A stretch of 64,000 bases of DNA from Prochilodus magdalenae (GCA_024036415.1 JAMWET010005490.1:125001-189000), one strand, 5' to 3'. Positions 11,586 through 23,907 are shown, counted from the stretch's first letter. The notes: generated from the letters alone by a model not told the origin. Program-made: numbers and translations.

Positions 11586-12797
11586 CTGCGGGGTCAGGAG
11601 CGTAACGATTAGACAAACTGACAGGTAAACAGGCCAGAAGTTCACTTTGTTGAAGGTGGCATAGAACTGAAACTGTTTACACTGTCCTAGATCAATAACG
11701 AGAATTCAGTACACAGAACCCACATACAGGGAACCTCAAACACTGTTCCTCCTTTAAATCCAAATCCTCAGGACAGATTCCAAATTCCTAAACTCCCAGA
11801 AGCAAACGCCAACAACGGAGCAGATAAACCAACAGTGGATAGGACCAATAACGGATAGGAACACCAATAGCAGAAGCACGCTGATTATGCTTAACCGTTC
11901 CAGCCTGTAAAGGAAATGTCGGCCTCTTCCTAGGGTCTATCAGTGGGCGTGGTCAAAGTACATCCTTCAACATGGCTGAATTTGGTTTCCTGTTCTCTTA
12001 ATCGAATGTTCTGTTGCTCTTTAAATGCTACAGCTTGTACAAGCACCAGAAGACAACACGGACAAGACGCCACTGGTCATGATTATTAAGCACCCATGGT
12101 ATAACGAAGATATAAGATATATAGATATAGGTAGAAGATATATAAATGATATTCGGAAAAATCATATAGATGCAGCCCCTGCGCTGTCCACTGTGGCTGG
12201 AGATGCCTTCTATGATGCATTCCCAGGGCACACATGACCCTGTGGATCGAGGAACGTTAAATGCTGCCTGGCATCCAATATCATGTCTCATTAAAACTCT
12301 GAATAGTCCCGTCTCCTTGTCATTAGCACCCTGGCCAGTGTTCATCCTCACTCACAAGACAACACCTCACTGCTTATACAGGTGTGGGCTTTCCCAAGCT
12401 GTCCCCTGAGCTAACACCCCTTATCAGTTTACATACTGATATCCCATAATGTGTATTACTGGTAAAGATGTCATTTACTGTCACCGATTAAACAAAATTT
12501 CAGAAAGTAACTTTACATTAAAATAATGTAATAAGATTTTATCATCTTGGCTGTTTCAACCGATGTAAAAACCTAAGAGACAATCTGCTACAAGATTAGT
12601 TTTGTATTATTGAAAATAGAATCCAAACTTTTCAACATTAACATGTAAATTATTGCATCGCTAGAAAAAATGTTGAGAAGATACCAGCATAGATTACACG
12701 AGATACTTAGCTAATCATCTTTCTGACTACAAAGAACTTCAAAAGTATAATAACAAGGCCATGCACTGAGGACGCACACACAGTTCCAAGTTCTCAC
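11586..12797. other. Intron between w20 and w21, no exon
   Basis: AT-rich at its right end. Bases 12320-12415 share a roughly 100-base block with 21670-21765 (CTGGCCAGTGTTCA, CAGGTGTGGGC, CCCCTGAG), an unnamed dispersed repeat. Confidence 0.5.
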
Positions 12798-13275
12798 CAC
12801 CAGAGGGCAGGCTGGAACAGGTGGCCCCGTTCTGGCAGGGCACTCCGAGGCACGGGTCAGGATACAGCACACAGCCCAGCTTCACCTCGCTGAGGGCGGC
12901 CACCTCGGCATAGCGGCTCCTCTTGTTCTGCAGGGGCAGCTCGTTTCCATTCAGCACGGCCGCGCCCAAGCAGCCCTGGAAGCCGTCCTGCGGACGCGGG
13001 GGTCCCTGCCCGCCTCCAGCTGACACCGGCCCGCGCACCACTTGCGCCCCGAAGAACAGCGAGCCGTCTGCGGCCAGCGGCCAGAGGTGGACGGGGGCCC
13101 GAGCGGCCCGCCGGCGTTCCACGTAACTGTCGTCAAGGGAGAGCAGTGTGTAGTTGTGGGTCAGCTCCAGGGTCACCGCGTGCCAGGAGCCGTCGTTGAT
13201 GGGACGGCCCGAGATGCCCAGAATGTCTAGGCTGTTATCGCAGTCCAGCTGGAACCACAGGCGTCCCTCTTCAAT
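12798..13275 (-). CDS. fat3: fat3 exon w20: laminin G domain, C-terminal part, and start of EGF
   Basis: This exon has 478 bases, phase 0 in and phase 1 out; acceptor atgtgtacag, donor TGGTG|GTGAGA. It encodes IEEGRLWFQLDCDNSLDILG, NDGSWHAVTLELTHNYTLLS, SLDDSYVERRR, QDGFQGCLGAAVLNGNELPL and VKLGCVLYPDPC, then PCQNGATCSSLPSG, the first half of an EGF repeat. The WFQLDC, DGSW and GFQGC motifs define laminin G. It is strongly GC-rich (about 65 percent by eye). Confidence 0.95.
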
Positions 13276-14035
13276 CTGTACACATAACAAGAAGCTCATA
13301 TTTAGAATTATTCAACCATCAAGGGGCATACACTCATCAGGAACATCGAGTCGAGACACAGGCAAAGGTCAGGACCAGGAGAGTCAGACAACGAGGCTAC
13401 CAAAATAGTAGGAGAACAAAGAGAGGAGTCAGGAGAACAGAAGGAGGTGAAAAGAGCAAACGAGTAACCAGAACAAGGGATGAGGCAAAAGAGGTGGAAA
13501 ATAAAGGCAGTCGAAGCCAGAGTGGAGATATTAGAAGGAAACGCTCGGTAGTGCTAACAGGGTCAGCAAAACTTTACAGAGTGAGTGAGTGGGTGGGTTA
13601 AAAACAGGGTGATGATTGACAGGTGGAACAAGTCAGTGACTCGGGTGAGCTAGAGTGTGAATGATTGGTTAACTGGGGCCATGTGAGTGTATTTCATTGG
13701 GTGATGCACTCTGGGAAGTGGAGTTCGGGAGGTCGGCGGCGTCAGGGAAACCCGGATGCGTGGCACATGGCATGATTGTTGGTGCCAGATGTGCTGGTAT
13801 GAGTACGTCTGTAACTGCTGAGCTCCTCCCACAAGTTTCATGCAAAACTGTCTGTAATTTACTCAGAAAGCACAAAACAAAAACATCATTAATCACGAAG
13901 CAGTTAATACCCAGACTGGTTGGAACTAACAGAGAGACTATAGTAACCCAGAAATTTCATCATTTTCCAACATTTTTTTTATCTATGTTCAAATTTGCTA
14001 AGCTGCATTGCACATACTACTCATTGTCCAACACT
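13276..14035. other. Start of the intron inside laminin G, no feature
   Basis: Purine-rich on the plus strand around 13370-13510. No exon or named repeat was recognised. Confidence 0.45.
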
Positions 14036-14250
14036 AGCTGCACCCAGAAGGTATGAACCGACTGGAATGAACTTTAGTGATTAGGTTTGACACTGTGAGA
14101 CATGCAAATGATTCAAGGACAGGCCTTATCCCTGTATCTGACCAACCCTACCGCCACGATTGCCCTTAACACAACATCAGCGTTACCAATGGGGTCAGGC
14201 CAGACTGTCATGGAATGACTTGGAATGGCAGCGGGTCATCTTCAACTTCA
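14036..14250 (+). mobile_element. Tc1-like family B, 5' fragment
   Basis: Begins AGCTGCACCCAGAAGGTATG and continues to TGGAATGGCAGCGGGTCATC with large internal losses. It is a remnant of the family whose best copies are at 7532 and 57290. Confidence 0.65.
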
Positions 14251-14849
14251 GCTGTCACGGTTTGTGCCGAAGAACCTACTATTTCTTGGTTTTAGCCGGG
14301 AACGAACTTTTCAGGTTCCAAACTTAATTTTTGGTAGAAATGTTCAGAAAACTTCACAGGTGCACAAACCAGAGTTCCATTTTGGTGGTAAAGGGCCAAA
14401 ACAGGCCACGGTCTACACCAGAGAGATGACAAAGTCCCACCAGTCACTGCCAGGCCCTCGGTTAAGTAGTCAGCCACAGTACAAACCGCTTAAAGGGGCT
14501 GTGATTTAGCCCTGCCTGTAAACACGGCACGGCCAGCTGTGCCGATTAAAATAATAAATGAATAATGAAGTTAGAAAAGCAGAACGCTGGCCACAAGAAC
14601 AGCTGTCTCTAAACGAAGCTTCCATAAATGTAACGTAAAGCTCACTGAGCTGTTGCGAATGCGAAGGTTAATGATGTCTTATCAGATGTTCTTCTCTCCT
14701 CTGCCGGATCACCCCAGGGGTGCGTTCACTCGCCTCTTTTATTTGGGTTATACACAAATGAGTGCCAAAGCCAATATGTGAGGCGTCATAACATTAAGTT
14801 TGGTGAGGATTCTGAGATCATGTGTCTCCTCAGCCAATGATCCTGAATG

Positions 14850-15973
14850 ACTCCACATGTACACTATATACACAACGACTCCACATGTACACTATATACA
14901 CAACGACTCCACATGTACACTATATACACAACGACTCCACATATACACTATATACACAATGACTCCACATGTACACTACTTTATATACACAATGACTCCA
15001 CATGTACGCTATATACACAACGACTCCACATGTACAGTATATACACAATGACTCCACATGTACACTATATACACAATGACTCCACATGTACACTATATAC
15101 ACAACGACTCCACATGTACAGTATATACACGACGACTCCACATGTACACTATATACACAACGACTCCACATGTACAGTATATACACAATGACTCCACATG
15201 TACACTATATACACAATGACTCCACATGTACAGTATATACACGACGACTCCACATGTACACTATATACACAATGACTCCACATGTACACTATATACACAA
15301 TGACTCCACATGTACACTATATACACAATGACTCCACATGTACACTATATACACAACGACTCCACATGTACAGTATATACACGACGACTCCACATGTACA
15401 CTATATACACAATGACTCCACATATACAATATATACACAACGACTCCACATGTACAGTATATACACGACGACTCCACATGTACACTATATACACAATGAC
15501 TCCACATGTACACTACTTTATATACACAATGACTCCACATGTACACTACTTTATATACACAATGACTCCACATGTACGCTATATACACAACGACTCCACA
15601 TGTACACTATATACACAATGACTCCACATGTACACTATATACACAACGACTCCACATGTACAGTATATACACGACGACTCCACATGTACACTATATACAC
15701 AATGACTCCACATGTACACTATATACACAACGACTCCACATGTACACTATATACACAATGACTCCACATGTACACTATATACACAATGACTCCACATGTA
15801 CACTATATATACAACGACTCCACATGTACACTATATACACAATGACTCCACATGTACACTACTGTATATACACAACGACTCCACATGTACACTATATACA
15901 CAACGACTCCACATGTACACTATATACACAACGACTCCACATGTACACTACTGTATATACACAATGACTCCAC
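14850..15973 (+). repeat. 28-base minisatellite, about 40 copies
   Basis: Tandem 28-base units with core GACTCCACATGTACACTATA and end TACACAAC. Variants are AACG/AATG/GACG at the junction and a few units lengthened by 5-6 bases (ACTACTTTATATAC, ACTACTGTATATAC). Because 28 is not a multiple of 3, all frames cycle over 84 bases and stay open, which creates spurious repetitive ORFs on both strands. It lies in the intron that splits the laminin G domain. Confidence 0.97.
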
Positions 15974-16500
15974 TCTGGACCTCACCAGTGCCATCCTATC
16001 ACGGTACCACCATAGAATTCACTGAGCTGCTGAGAGCGACCCATTCATCACTTAGGTCTGTAGGAGCAGTCGGCATGACCAGGTGCTGGGTTTATACACC
16101 TGTGGTCATGGAAGTGACTGGAACACCTGACGTCAATGACTTTGATGGGTGAGTGAATACTTTTGGTAATATAGTGTATGTAGGTGACTTGGCTGGTCGA
16201 ACATGGTGAAGAGTGCTGTGCTATTGTTAATGTTGAATGTTGAAGATGCGTTTCCTCTCTTTGCTCGTTATTGTGTTAATAACCATGTGGCCTGTCTTTA
16301 AATATTTTCTGTGTGGTTGTGAAACTTGGTTTTACACGTTTGTAGACATTTTTGATACTGCAGATTAGATACATTCACCTAATCCGATAAGAACCCCCCA
16401 TTCCTTTAGTCTCTGATAAGCACTGGTACGGGAGAGATTACAGGCACACAAGGTCCAAGCTTCTTCCGAAAACATGTGCTGCTGATACCATCGCAACACG
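15974..16500. other. Intron, no recognised feature
   Basis: The stretch 15985-16170 (CACCATAGAATTCACTGAGC, then TGGGTGAGTGAATACTTTTG) looks like the end of a dispersed repeat. Nothing coding. Confidence 0.4.
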
Positions 16501-17765
16501 GACCCAAAGAAATATCAATTTGCCTGAATAATTGGAGCGAAGGAGGATGCTTGCCTATCCTGCTGACGAAGAGGTAGAGGTTTCAGGTGGCTGAGGAGCG
16601 CAGCTCTTTGTGGTGGTACAGGAGGTGACGGAGCTTGACTGAGGGATGGAAGGAGGAGAAGCCGGGTTGATTGTTTACTGTCTCTGAGGTCTGGCTGATG
16701 GGGAAAGCGACAGCCCCATCTCAGCTCATTCCGGCATCGCCATGGTTGTTGTGAGGGAGGTTCAGTTCGGGTGAGCCGAGGTTGGGTGCAGACGGAGGGT
16801 AGCTTCAACTGCCTCCTGCAGCTGATGGGATTATAATGGTCATAGTCCTCGTCATGCAGCTCCGTCAGGGTGTTCTCAGCCAGGGGAGGCTATTGTGGCT
16901 CTGGAGCGATGATAGAGTCCTTGGGTGTTAGTGCCGGTGTGTCTCCAGCAGCGGGAGAGAATAAGTTGTGCGTGGATAAGTTGTGTCAGGGATCATATAT
17001 CACACCAGTCCGTCTTGCTCAGTCTGTTTCATATGCAGCTGTTGTGTAGCCGACTGTTTAATGCAAGTAGCCTTGGGAACATATCGGTTCTCCATGTAGG
17101 CAGAGGCCCGCTGATTAATGACTGGACTCCGAGCCGGATGAGTGTGTTAAAGAGATCATTAGGGTCCCTTATTAGGAATTCCGACCCCTGCTCCTCTGCT
17201 TCCCTGTGCCATTCCTGCCAAAGTGATCTCCATTACAGCTGTGTGTTAGCCAGTAGGGTAGGGAGCTCTTCAGTTCGGAGACTGTGACGCTCGGCTCACA
17301 TCGAACTACGAGTTTTCGGAGTTTCATGTCACTAACAAGGGCGTCCTCTGTGGCCGCAGACCGGGGCCCTGTGGCTCCACCAGCTGACACGTCCCGTTCT
17401 TTCTGCAGTATGTCCACTGCCTGTAGGAAAGTCACTTAGTTCCTGCAGCACTTAAAATCTGCTCTGCAAATGAGGTGACTTGGACCGATGCTGTGCTCGG
17501 ACTTTGTGCCGTGGCCTCGTAATGCGTTCGCGTTAGGAGGAAGGGCGGGGCTAGAGGGGGGTGGACGATAAACCTCCAGAGCTACACGTGTAAGCATGGC
17601 ATTCGGGTTTAACTCCAATGCGGACCCATTGCTCATGTCTGCCAGAAGTACTCACATTAGCGGCTCCATCTCCTCGCTCCGTGTCTCTACTGCCCTCTGC
17701 TCCCATGAGCTCACTGTCTGCTGCCAGCACTCCCAAACTCTGATACTGCTGACTCCCGGTCCTTG
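16501..17765 (-). mobile_element. Possible degenerate LTR-retroelement gag-like remnant
   Basis: Read on the minus strand, this GC-richer block encodes broken segments such as WVRIGVKPECHAYTCSS, FLQAVDILQKERDVSAGG and LHDEDYDHYNP. They are separated by stops and shifts. The LQA.D.LQ.ER pattern recalls gag-like proteins of fish LTR retroelements, but this is memory-based and weak. No splice pattern fits the host gene. Confidence 0.3.
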
Positions 17766-18211
17766 AACTACGTCAATAACGTGCACCAAAACAGTCTTGG
17801 AACCAAAGCTGTCCTGTTTTTGTCGGTCTGTAAAAATTCTGATGGTGCATTCGTTATTAAATCTAAAGATCTAAAGTCTCTTCTTTGGCAGCCTAAAGGA
17901 ACTTTCCTAATTCCTGTGGGTGGAGCTCTACTGTACAGCCCGCAATTTAATACCCACCTTTGGCCTTATGGTCCCCCTGAACTGTTGACATATACCTCAG
18001 AAAGAAATGGAAGAGCTAAGCTGGGAAGAGTCTCAACGACGACAATGATATGAGGTTTGTACTGCTCAAAATGAGACCCTGGCAGGTAACATGATCTTAT
18101 ATCTAGTTCATTCATTCGTCCATTCATCTTGTAAGCAAGCTGCTTACCACTCTAGGTCACAGTGAGTGGTCCCTGCTCTCTCATCACACCCCATACCTGT
18201 CCTACTACATG

Positions 18212-18475
18212 ACTGCCCAGTGGGCTGGAGGTTGGGGAACCAGCCTTGTGACCGGAGGGTTGCTGGTTCGATTCCCTGAACTGACAGTAACGACTGAGGT
18301 GCCCTTGAGCAAGGCACCTAACCTGCAACTGCTCTCTGGGCGTGGTGGATAGGTCTGCCCACCGCTCCGGGTAAGTGTGCTCACTGCCTCCTAGTGAGTG
18401 TGTATGTGGGTGTTTTACTTCACGGATGGGTTAAACGCGAAAGACAAATTCCTCGGTGTGAAAATCACAATTGGC
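18212..18475 (+). mobile_element. tRNA-derived SINE, family 2 (second copy)
   Basis: Contains GTGGGCTGGAGGTTGGGGAA, B-box-like GCTGGTTCGATTCCC, CCTTGAGCAAGGCACCTAAC and CACGGATGGGTTAAACG. The tail is degraded relative to the copy at 11050. Confidence 0.8.
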
Positions 18476-18479
18476 ACAA

Positions 18480-18990
18480 AATGGTATCTTAATTACTTTG
18501 TGGCTCTGACCATTCCCAGATGATCTTCGTCAGCCCCTGTGTATATATACCCCTAGTTGTTCCCTCTGAGTATGGTTGGTGCTACTTTGTTAGCTTCCTG
18601 TACAGTAGTCTTTGTTTTCTTTGGTGTTCGGACAAGCATCCTGTCTCCTCCATCCCAATGCCTCCTCACTCTGCCTCCTAAAACCCCAGTGAACCCCCAG
18701 GTTTGTCGTTAGAAGTTGGGCTGACCTGTACCCTTTACTGTACCTGAGGAGTGGTCCCTGCCCTCGTCACACCTCACACCTGTCCCTAGTTTGTGACTCT
18801 GCACATTCCCAGATGTTCCTCGTCAGCCCTTGTGTATATATACCCCTCCTCCAGCTTTCCTCTATAGTAGTCATTGTTTTCGTTGGTCATCTGCCTCCTC
18901 ATCCTGCCTCTGCCTCCTCATCTCTCCAGCAGTGACACCAAAACCCCAGTGAACCTCCAGCTTTGCCATTAGTGGGCCAACATGGGTCCA
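18480..18990 (+). repeat. Pair of direct repeats, LTR-like text
   Basis: A unit with ATTCCCAGATG.TC.TCGTCAG, TGTGTATATATACCCCT and AGTAGTC.TTGTTTTC occurs at 18495-18620 and again at 18785-18885, with a third copy at 20600-20725. This looks like repeated retroelement-derived sequence. No open frame. Confidence 0.5.
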
Positions 18991-19969
18991 ACATCCTCTT
19001 GCTATCAGGGCACTGAGGATGAGATGCTACAAGGTTTGTGCATCCATTATGGATCTTAAGTGCTGCTGAACAAAGCCCGGTTCCATCAGAGATCCATGCA
19101 GCCAAAGGATGTGTATTCCCATGCCAAAGTTCACCAGTGTTAAAATCAAACTCTGCTGATACGTACACACCTGCACTCGCGACATCTCACTGTCTAAAAG
19201 CTAGCATGACGGGGTGGGGAAAGGAGGAAGACGAGAGAGGATGGACTGCAGGAAAGATATTTGGTACACCCAGAAAGAACGAAACGTCACTGGAACGGAC
19301 TGTAACTCCATCCCGTCTTGGCCCGATGACTCATTCTGAATTTAATCCTGCCGCTTTATTGATTGTTCCAGTCCAGCTCACTTAGAAATCAACTGCTTTT
19401 CGTCAAACGCAGCACGGAACAAAACCATCAGCAGTTTGGTTCGTCCTTGACCGATAAAAGTATTAAGGCGCGTTTGAGGCGGTGGGGGCTGCTGTGGCCA
19501 GCGCCGACGTGTGAGTCACAGGAGGAGAGCGAGAACAAAGAATAGCTCGGTTCCCTTCTCTTTTTACTGGGGACCAAACGCCCTGATGATAAACACTCCT
19601 GACATTGTATGGAGGAGAAATGCTGAGACGGTTTGGGCCGGGCCTGCGGTAAGCTACAGTAATAGACAGCTCTGTAGAAAAACTGTACCAATAAACTTTC
19701 ACCATTAACATTATGACTGTGTGTTGATGTGTATGTGTGGCCGTGTTTTAGTATCCTTTAGGGGACCAAGGGCCTTATTTATTTACGTTAGCATGTTCAT
19801 CCTGTAGGCAAATTGGCTCCGTTCAAAATCTATTTTGGACTTTTAACTTACTATTCCACCAGTTAAAATATCTACCTCTTAATTCTTAATCCTCCTAATC
19901 TGTCTCTGTCTCTGTCTCTTACCTTCTTTCTCTCTTTCGTTCTTCTTCTGTGTTAAGCACTGGAATGAC
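18991..19969. other. Intron, no recognised feature
   Basis: Unremarkable intronic sequence. The 19700-19830 part resembles 20850-20940 (TGTTGATGTGTATGTGTG, then GGGCC.TATTTATT). Confidence 0.4.
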
Positions 19970-20460
19970 ATTTCTCCAGAGCGATCACATTAGAACCCCC
20001 AGAGCAGCTAGAGGAACCTGAGCATCAGCTCCACCGTGGGTCTCCTGGCCTGTTACATCACCCGGCATGACCATAACCTTACACTGACCAGCGTCTGGCT
20101 CTGATCATGAACTTTATCTATGGGTCGGCTCCATCCTGCAGTTACTCCCTCCTGGACTAATCAGACTGGATCTAATCAGACTGGATCTAATAGAAGTTCT
20201 ACTCCTGTTAGTTCTGTCTTTCTCGTCTGATCCGGGTTCGACCTGAGGAGGTTGGGTTCCGCCCTTGAGTCTGGTTCCTCTTGAGGTTCCTTGCTCACTC
20301 AAGGGACTTTTTCCTCGCCACTGTTGCCTCTGGCTTGCCCAAGGGGGGCTTGGACCCGGTTCCTGGACTGCACAAGTTTCTGGATGTGGGCCACATCAGT
20401 GTTCAGACACTCCTACATCAAACGGGTCAGATGGGCTGGATTTGCCAGATGCCAAATGAA
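19970..20460 (+). mobile_element. Dispersed fish repeat with Tc1 family A end
   Basis: The stretch with GGTTGGGTTCCGCCCTTGAG, TCTGGTTCCTCTTGAGGTT and CTTTTTCCTCGCCACTGTTG is a repeat widely seen in fish genomes. From 20368 it runs into TTTCTGGATGTGGGCCACAT, the terminal block of family A in reverse. Confidence 0.5.
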
Positions 20461-20939
20461 GCTGATTCATCATTTGGAGTCGAATGTCATGAATCAGAGG
20501 CAGAGTTGTGGTCTGCATGCCTGTAAAGGTGGTCAAATATATGCAACTCTCTTTAATCAGGGTTATTATCATTTAGCATATTTTATTCCAGTGGTCTAGT
20601 TTGTGACTCCGCCATTCCCAGATGTTCCTCCTCAGCCTCTGTGATTTTATACCTCTAGTTGTTCCCTTTGAGTTTACTTGGTTTTTCAGTGTTCCCGGTC
20701 AGTTTCCTGTATTGTAGTCTTTTTTTTAATACATTTTTTATTTAACCTTTAGTTAACCAGACATGGTAGTGGCCCACCATCCTCTTGCGATCACGAGCGC
20801 TGCCCACAGCAGCCGCCACCATCGCAAACATGCCTTAAGCGCATTCCGTCCATATTATGACTGCATGTTGATGTGTATGTGTGGGATTCAAGGGCCTCAT
20901 TTATTAAATATTAGTATATTGATCCAAACTGGTTCAAAG

Positions 20940-21390
20940 TCCACAGAGTCTGTTGGGGCCCAAGGCAAAAATTTACAGGGAGCCCTGGCGATTCTAGGGT
21001 CTGTTGGGGTCCTAGGCAAAATTGTACAGGGAGCCCTGGCGATTCTAGGGTCTGTTGGGGTCCTAGGCAAAAATTTACAGGGAGCCCTGATGATTCTAGA
21101 GTCTGTTGGGGTCCTAGGCAAAAATGTACAGGGAGCCCTGGCGATTCTAGAGTCTGTTGGGGTCCTAGGCAAAAATGTACAGGGAGCCCTGGTGATTCTA
21201 GAGTCTATTGGGGTCCTGGGCAAAAATTTACAGGGAGCCCTGGTGATTCTAGAGTCTGTTGGGGCCCAACACAAAAATTCACAAGGGGCCCTGGCGATTC
21301 TACAGTAGAGTCTGTTATGGCCCTACACAAAAATTCACAAGGGGCCCTGGCGTTTCTAGAGTCTGTGGGGGCTCTACACAAAAATGTACG
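20940..21390 (+). repeat. 51-base minisatellite, about 9 copies
   Basis: Units read GAGTCTGTTGGGGTCCTAGG, then CAAAAATGTACAGGGAGCCC and TGGTGATTCTA. The unit is 17 codons long, so one frame per strand stays open and gives an ORF with ESVGVLGKNVQGALAIL repeats. Two more diverged units lie at 22225-22345. Confidence 0.92.
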
Positions 21391-21864
21391 AAGTCAGAGT
21401 TCAAAATCTATTGCAGACTTACTTCAACTACTGTCCCAATCAATGGGGTGGCCTGCACTTTTACCCAACGTGAGGCAGTTGAGGCATTCCACTGCTTGCA
21501 TCTTCATCAATTTTGGAATTATTTTGCCCCCACAATGATGGGATGCTCCAGCAGGATAATGCCACTGGGCCCAAGTTGTCCAGAATTGGTTCTGACTAAT
21601 GGCATGGCCTGCACGTTCGCCCGAATTCCATGCCTCGTTATCATGCTACTCTGATAGTTCCCATCGCCATGAGCACACTGGCCAGTGTTCAGTCTCACTC
21701 ACAGGATAACACCTCCCAGCTTATACAGGTGTGGGCGTTCCCAAGCCTTCCCCTGAGGCAACAGCACCTCATAATCTGACGTCACATGACTTTTGGTACA
21801 TCAGGGTCAACAGGAATACGAATACCAACCTTGCATGGTAAACTGTGTGTGCATGCCCACTGAC
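21391..21864. other. Intron, repeat fragment only
   Basis: Bases 21670-21765 match the unnamed repeat at 12320-12415. Nothing coding. Confidence 0.45.
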
Positions 21865-22022
21865 CTTCAGCATGGTACAGGGGTCAGCGCGGGTGTACAT
21901 GATAACCCCTCTGCTCTGCAGGGTTCTGATCTTCAGGCTCAGCTTCATGTCCTGGCCCTTACTGTTGTCAGTCACTCGGTACTTAATGTAGCTGTTCCCG
22001 GCGAAACTCAGAGACGTCTGAC
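21865..22022 (-). CDS. fat3: fat3 exon w19: laminin G domain, N-terminal part
   Basis: This exon has 158 bases, phase 1 in and phase 0 out; acceptor gttgagctag, donor GAAG|GTCAGT. It encodes [38 protein letters not shown] and [21 protein letters not shown] and the LRTLQSxGxIMY strands are the start of the FAT3 laminin G fold. A second AG five bases downstream would break phase, so the upstream site was chosen. An 8.6-kb intron separates this half from the rest of the domain. Confidence 0.93.
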
Positions 22023-22354
22023 CTAGCTCAACACAACAGCACATGCACAAACCAGACATGGCGTAAGACCCCGCCGTCTTTTCCATTACTGATATTATTA
22101 ATACTGATTTCCATTACTGCATTATTAATATTATTAATACTGATCAAATGATTTTATTCACAAACTGCTAGCATTAAAATGAGCTACAATCAGAAAAGCA
22201 TAGCTAACAAAATCACATGACACTGGTGAGTCTAGAGTCAGCTTAGGGCCCTACACAAAAATTCTCAAGGGGCCCTGCCAATTCTAGAGTCTGCTGGGGC
22301 CCTAGGCAAAACATTTACAGGGAGTCATGGTGATTCTAGAATCTGTTGGGACAG

Positions 22355-22750
22355 TAATATTAAATAAAAATATTCAATATCTGAAGCTCTAAAATTAACA
22401 TTAACTATTAAATTATAAAATCAATACATCAATAATAAAACATATGTTCGATGTATTTCCTTATTGTTGTGTAATATTAAAATAATTGAGATATGTGACT
22501 AAATATTCTAAAGAATATTTATTATATTTGCAGCTCCAAAGTCAAAATAACTAGAAATCACAACACATTTTATGTTAAATCATATTTGATTTATGCTGAA
22601 TATGACCATAAACCGCTGTGACATGGTCACGGTACAGTTTGGTTGCATCCAACATGAAAAAATCAAAAGTGAAATCTTTTTTGATGATTTGATTTTAATT
22701 TTTCTTTGTAAAATATTATGATTTTAATGTGTTTCTTTGTCAATTTGAAC
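22355..22750 (+). repeat. AT-rich intronic repeat, copy 1
   Basis: A block of roughly 350-390 bases containing GATGTATTTCCTTATTGTTG, TTTGCAGCTCCAAAGTCAA, CACGGTACAGTTTGGTTGCA and TTTTTTGATGATTT. It recurs in the same orientation at 25050-25450 and partly at 24710-24965, flanking two fat3 exons. Confidence 0.85.
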
Positions 22751-23775
22751 CTGTAAAGTTAACACATGTAAATGATTAATATAAAATTTCACAAGCGTGG
22801 GGCCCTAGGCTTCAGGGATTGGTTCTAAAGCCAGCAACCCCCAGGAAAAGTACCCTAGGATTGGTTTAGCCAGCTCCCCCCAGAAAAGTACCCTAGGCGT
22901 TTTACTGTCTTATTAAATATTGGCTTATTACTAATTATTAACTTTTTTTAATAACTTTTTTAAAACTTATTTATTATTTGAATTAAGGTCTTGAGTTTAA
23001 ATAGGTCATTACATAATGCATGTATCATATTTTGCTTAGTTTAATATTGTTGTAGATTTATTATTAGAATATTGATAAAATTTTAGATATTTTGACTGTA
23101 AATTTAGTCAAATTTTCACAAGTCTTCTCACAATATGGAAAACATGCTGGAAACAAGTCAAATTATCTGCCAATATAGTGAGAAAATTTACTAACAATTT
23201 ACTAAAATCACTTAGAACGAGTAAAACCTTCCTGGAAAGGAGGTTAAACAATCATAAACAATGTTAAAATTGGAATTTTTAAATATATTACCTACAAATA
23301 ATATTTCTAATAATAATATATATGATAAATAATAATTTTACCTGCCAAGATCTCATTAAGGATGCAAAAATTTGGGCACCTTGGACTTATTACATGTTTT
23401 GTTGATTTACTGAGAGACACAGAGAACATACTTGAACATACCGGGGAAATAAAATATGAACTTAATAAAACAGGAAGTCTGGCAAACGGTATATACAGCC
23501 TGTTTATATTCATTTTAATACTTCATTTCTTTAATTACTTATATTCATTATTTTTATCCTCTGTGTTAGACTAAGTCACATACACAGAAATGAAAATTAT
23601 GTTCACACAGAACATGCACTCTGCCGTGGGGTAGTCAAAGCTTTGCATACGAATGCACGGGGCCCGTAAAACTGACCTGTATGTCGCATGAGTGCGTGAC
23701 CTGTGAGCGGAATGCGTGCCTGAAGCTAGACCCAAAGGCTTAGTAGGCCTACATCTGACCCTGAGTGTCACTAAC
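22751..23775. other. AT-rich intron
   Basis: Very AT-rich, with two diverged copies of AAAAGTACCCTAGG near 22845 and 22893. No exon. Confidence 0.5.
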
Positions 23776-23907
23776 CTGCGCACTGGTCCAGCGTGCCAGG
23801 CAGACACTGGCAGACAGAGGGCGCTGTTGGGCCACTGCGTACACACTGCATGTCAGCTGGACAAGCCTGGCCTTCGCACAGCTCTAAAGAGGATGGGCAT
23901 ATTCCAC
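23776..23907 (-). CDS. fat3: fat3 exon w18: EGF-like segment before laminin G
   Basis: This exon has 132 bases, phase 1 at both ends; acceptor cctcttgcag, donor CGCAG|GTTAGT. It encodes GICPSSLELCEGQACPADMQ, then SVCQCLPGTLDQCAG. Cysteine spacing fits the EGF-like module that precedes laminin G in FAT3. It was found by phase continuity; the frame has no ATG. Confidence 0.9.

Noticed and set aside
14850..15973. CRISPR-like array
   Set aside because: The units are contiguous with no unique spacers, and the window is a vertebrate gene.
14847..16152. Long repetitive ORFs (YTIYTMTPHVHYIHND-type) on both strands
   Set aside because: They are produced by a stop-free 28-base minisatellite in an intron; all frames are open and no start context or splice site supports coding.
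16925..17287. 120-codon plus-strand ORF
   Set aside because: No recognisable domain; the minus strand of the same region reads as a broken gag-like element, so this is probably a chance frame.
20763..21308. 181-codon ORF with 17-residue repeats
   Set aside because: A consequence of a 51-base tandem repeat; antisense frame also open; no family match.
22018..22022. Alternative acceptor for exon w19, five bases downstream (ggtcag)
   Set aside because: Using it would start in phase 0, which does not match the phase 1 end of exon w18; the upstream ctag site restores GQTSLSF.
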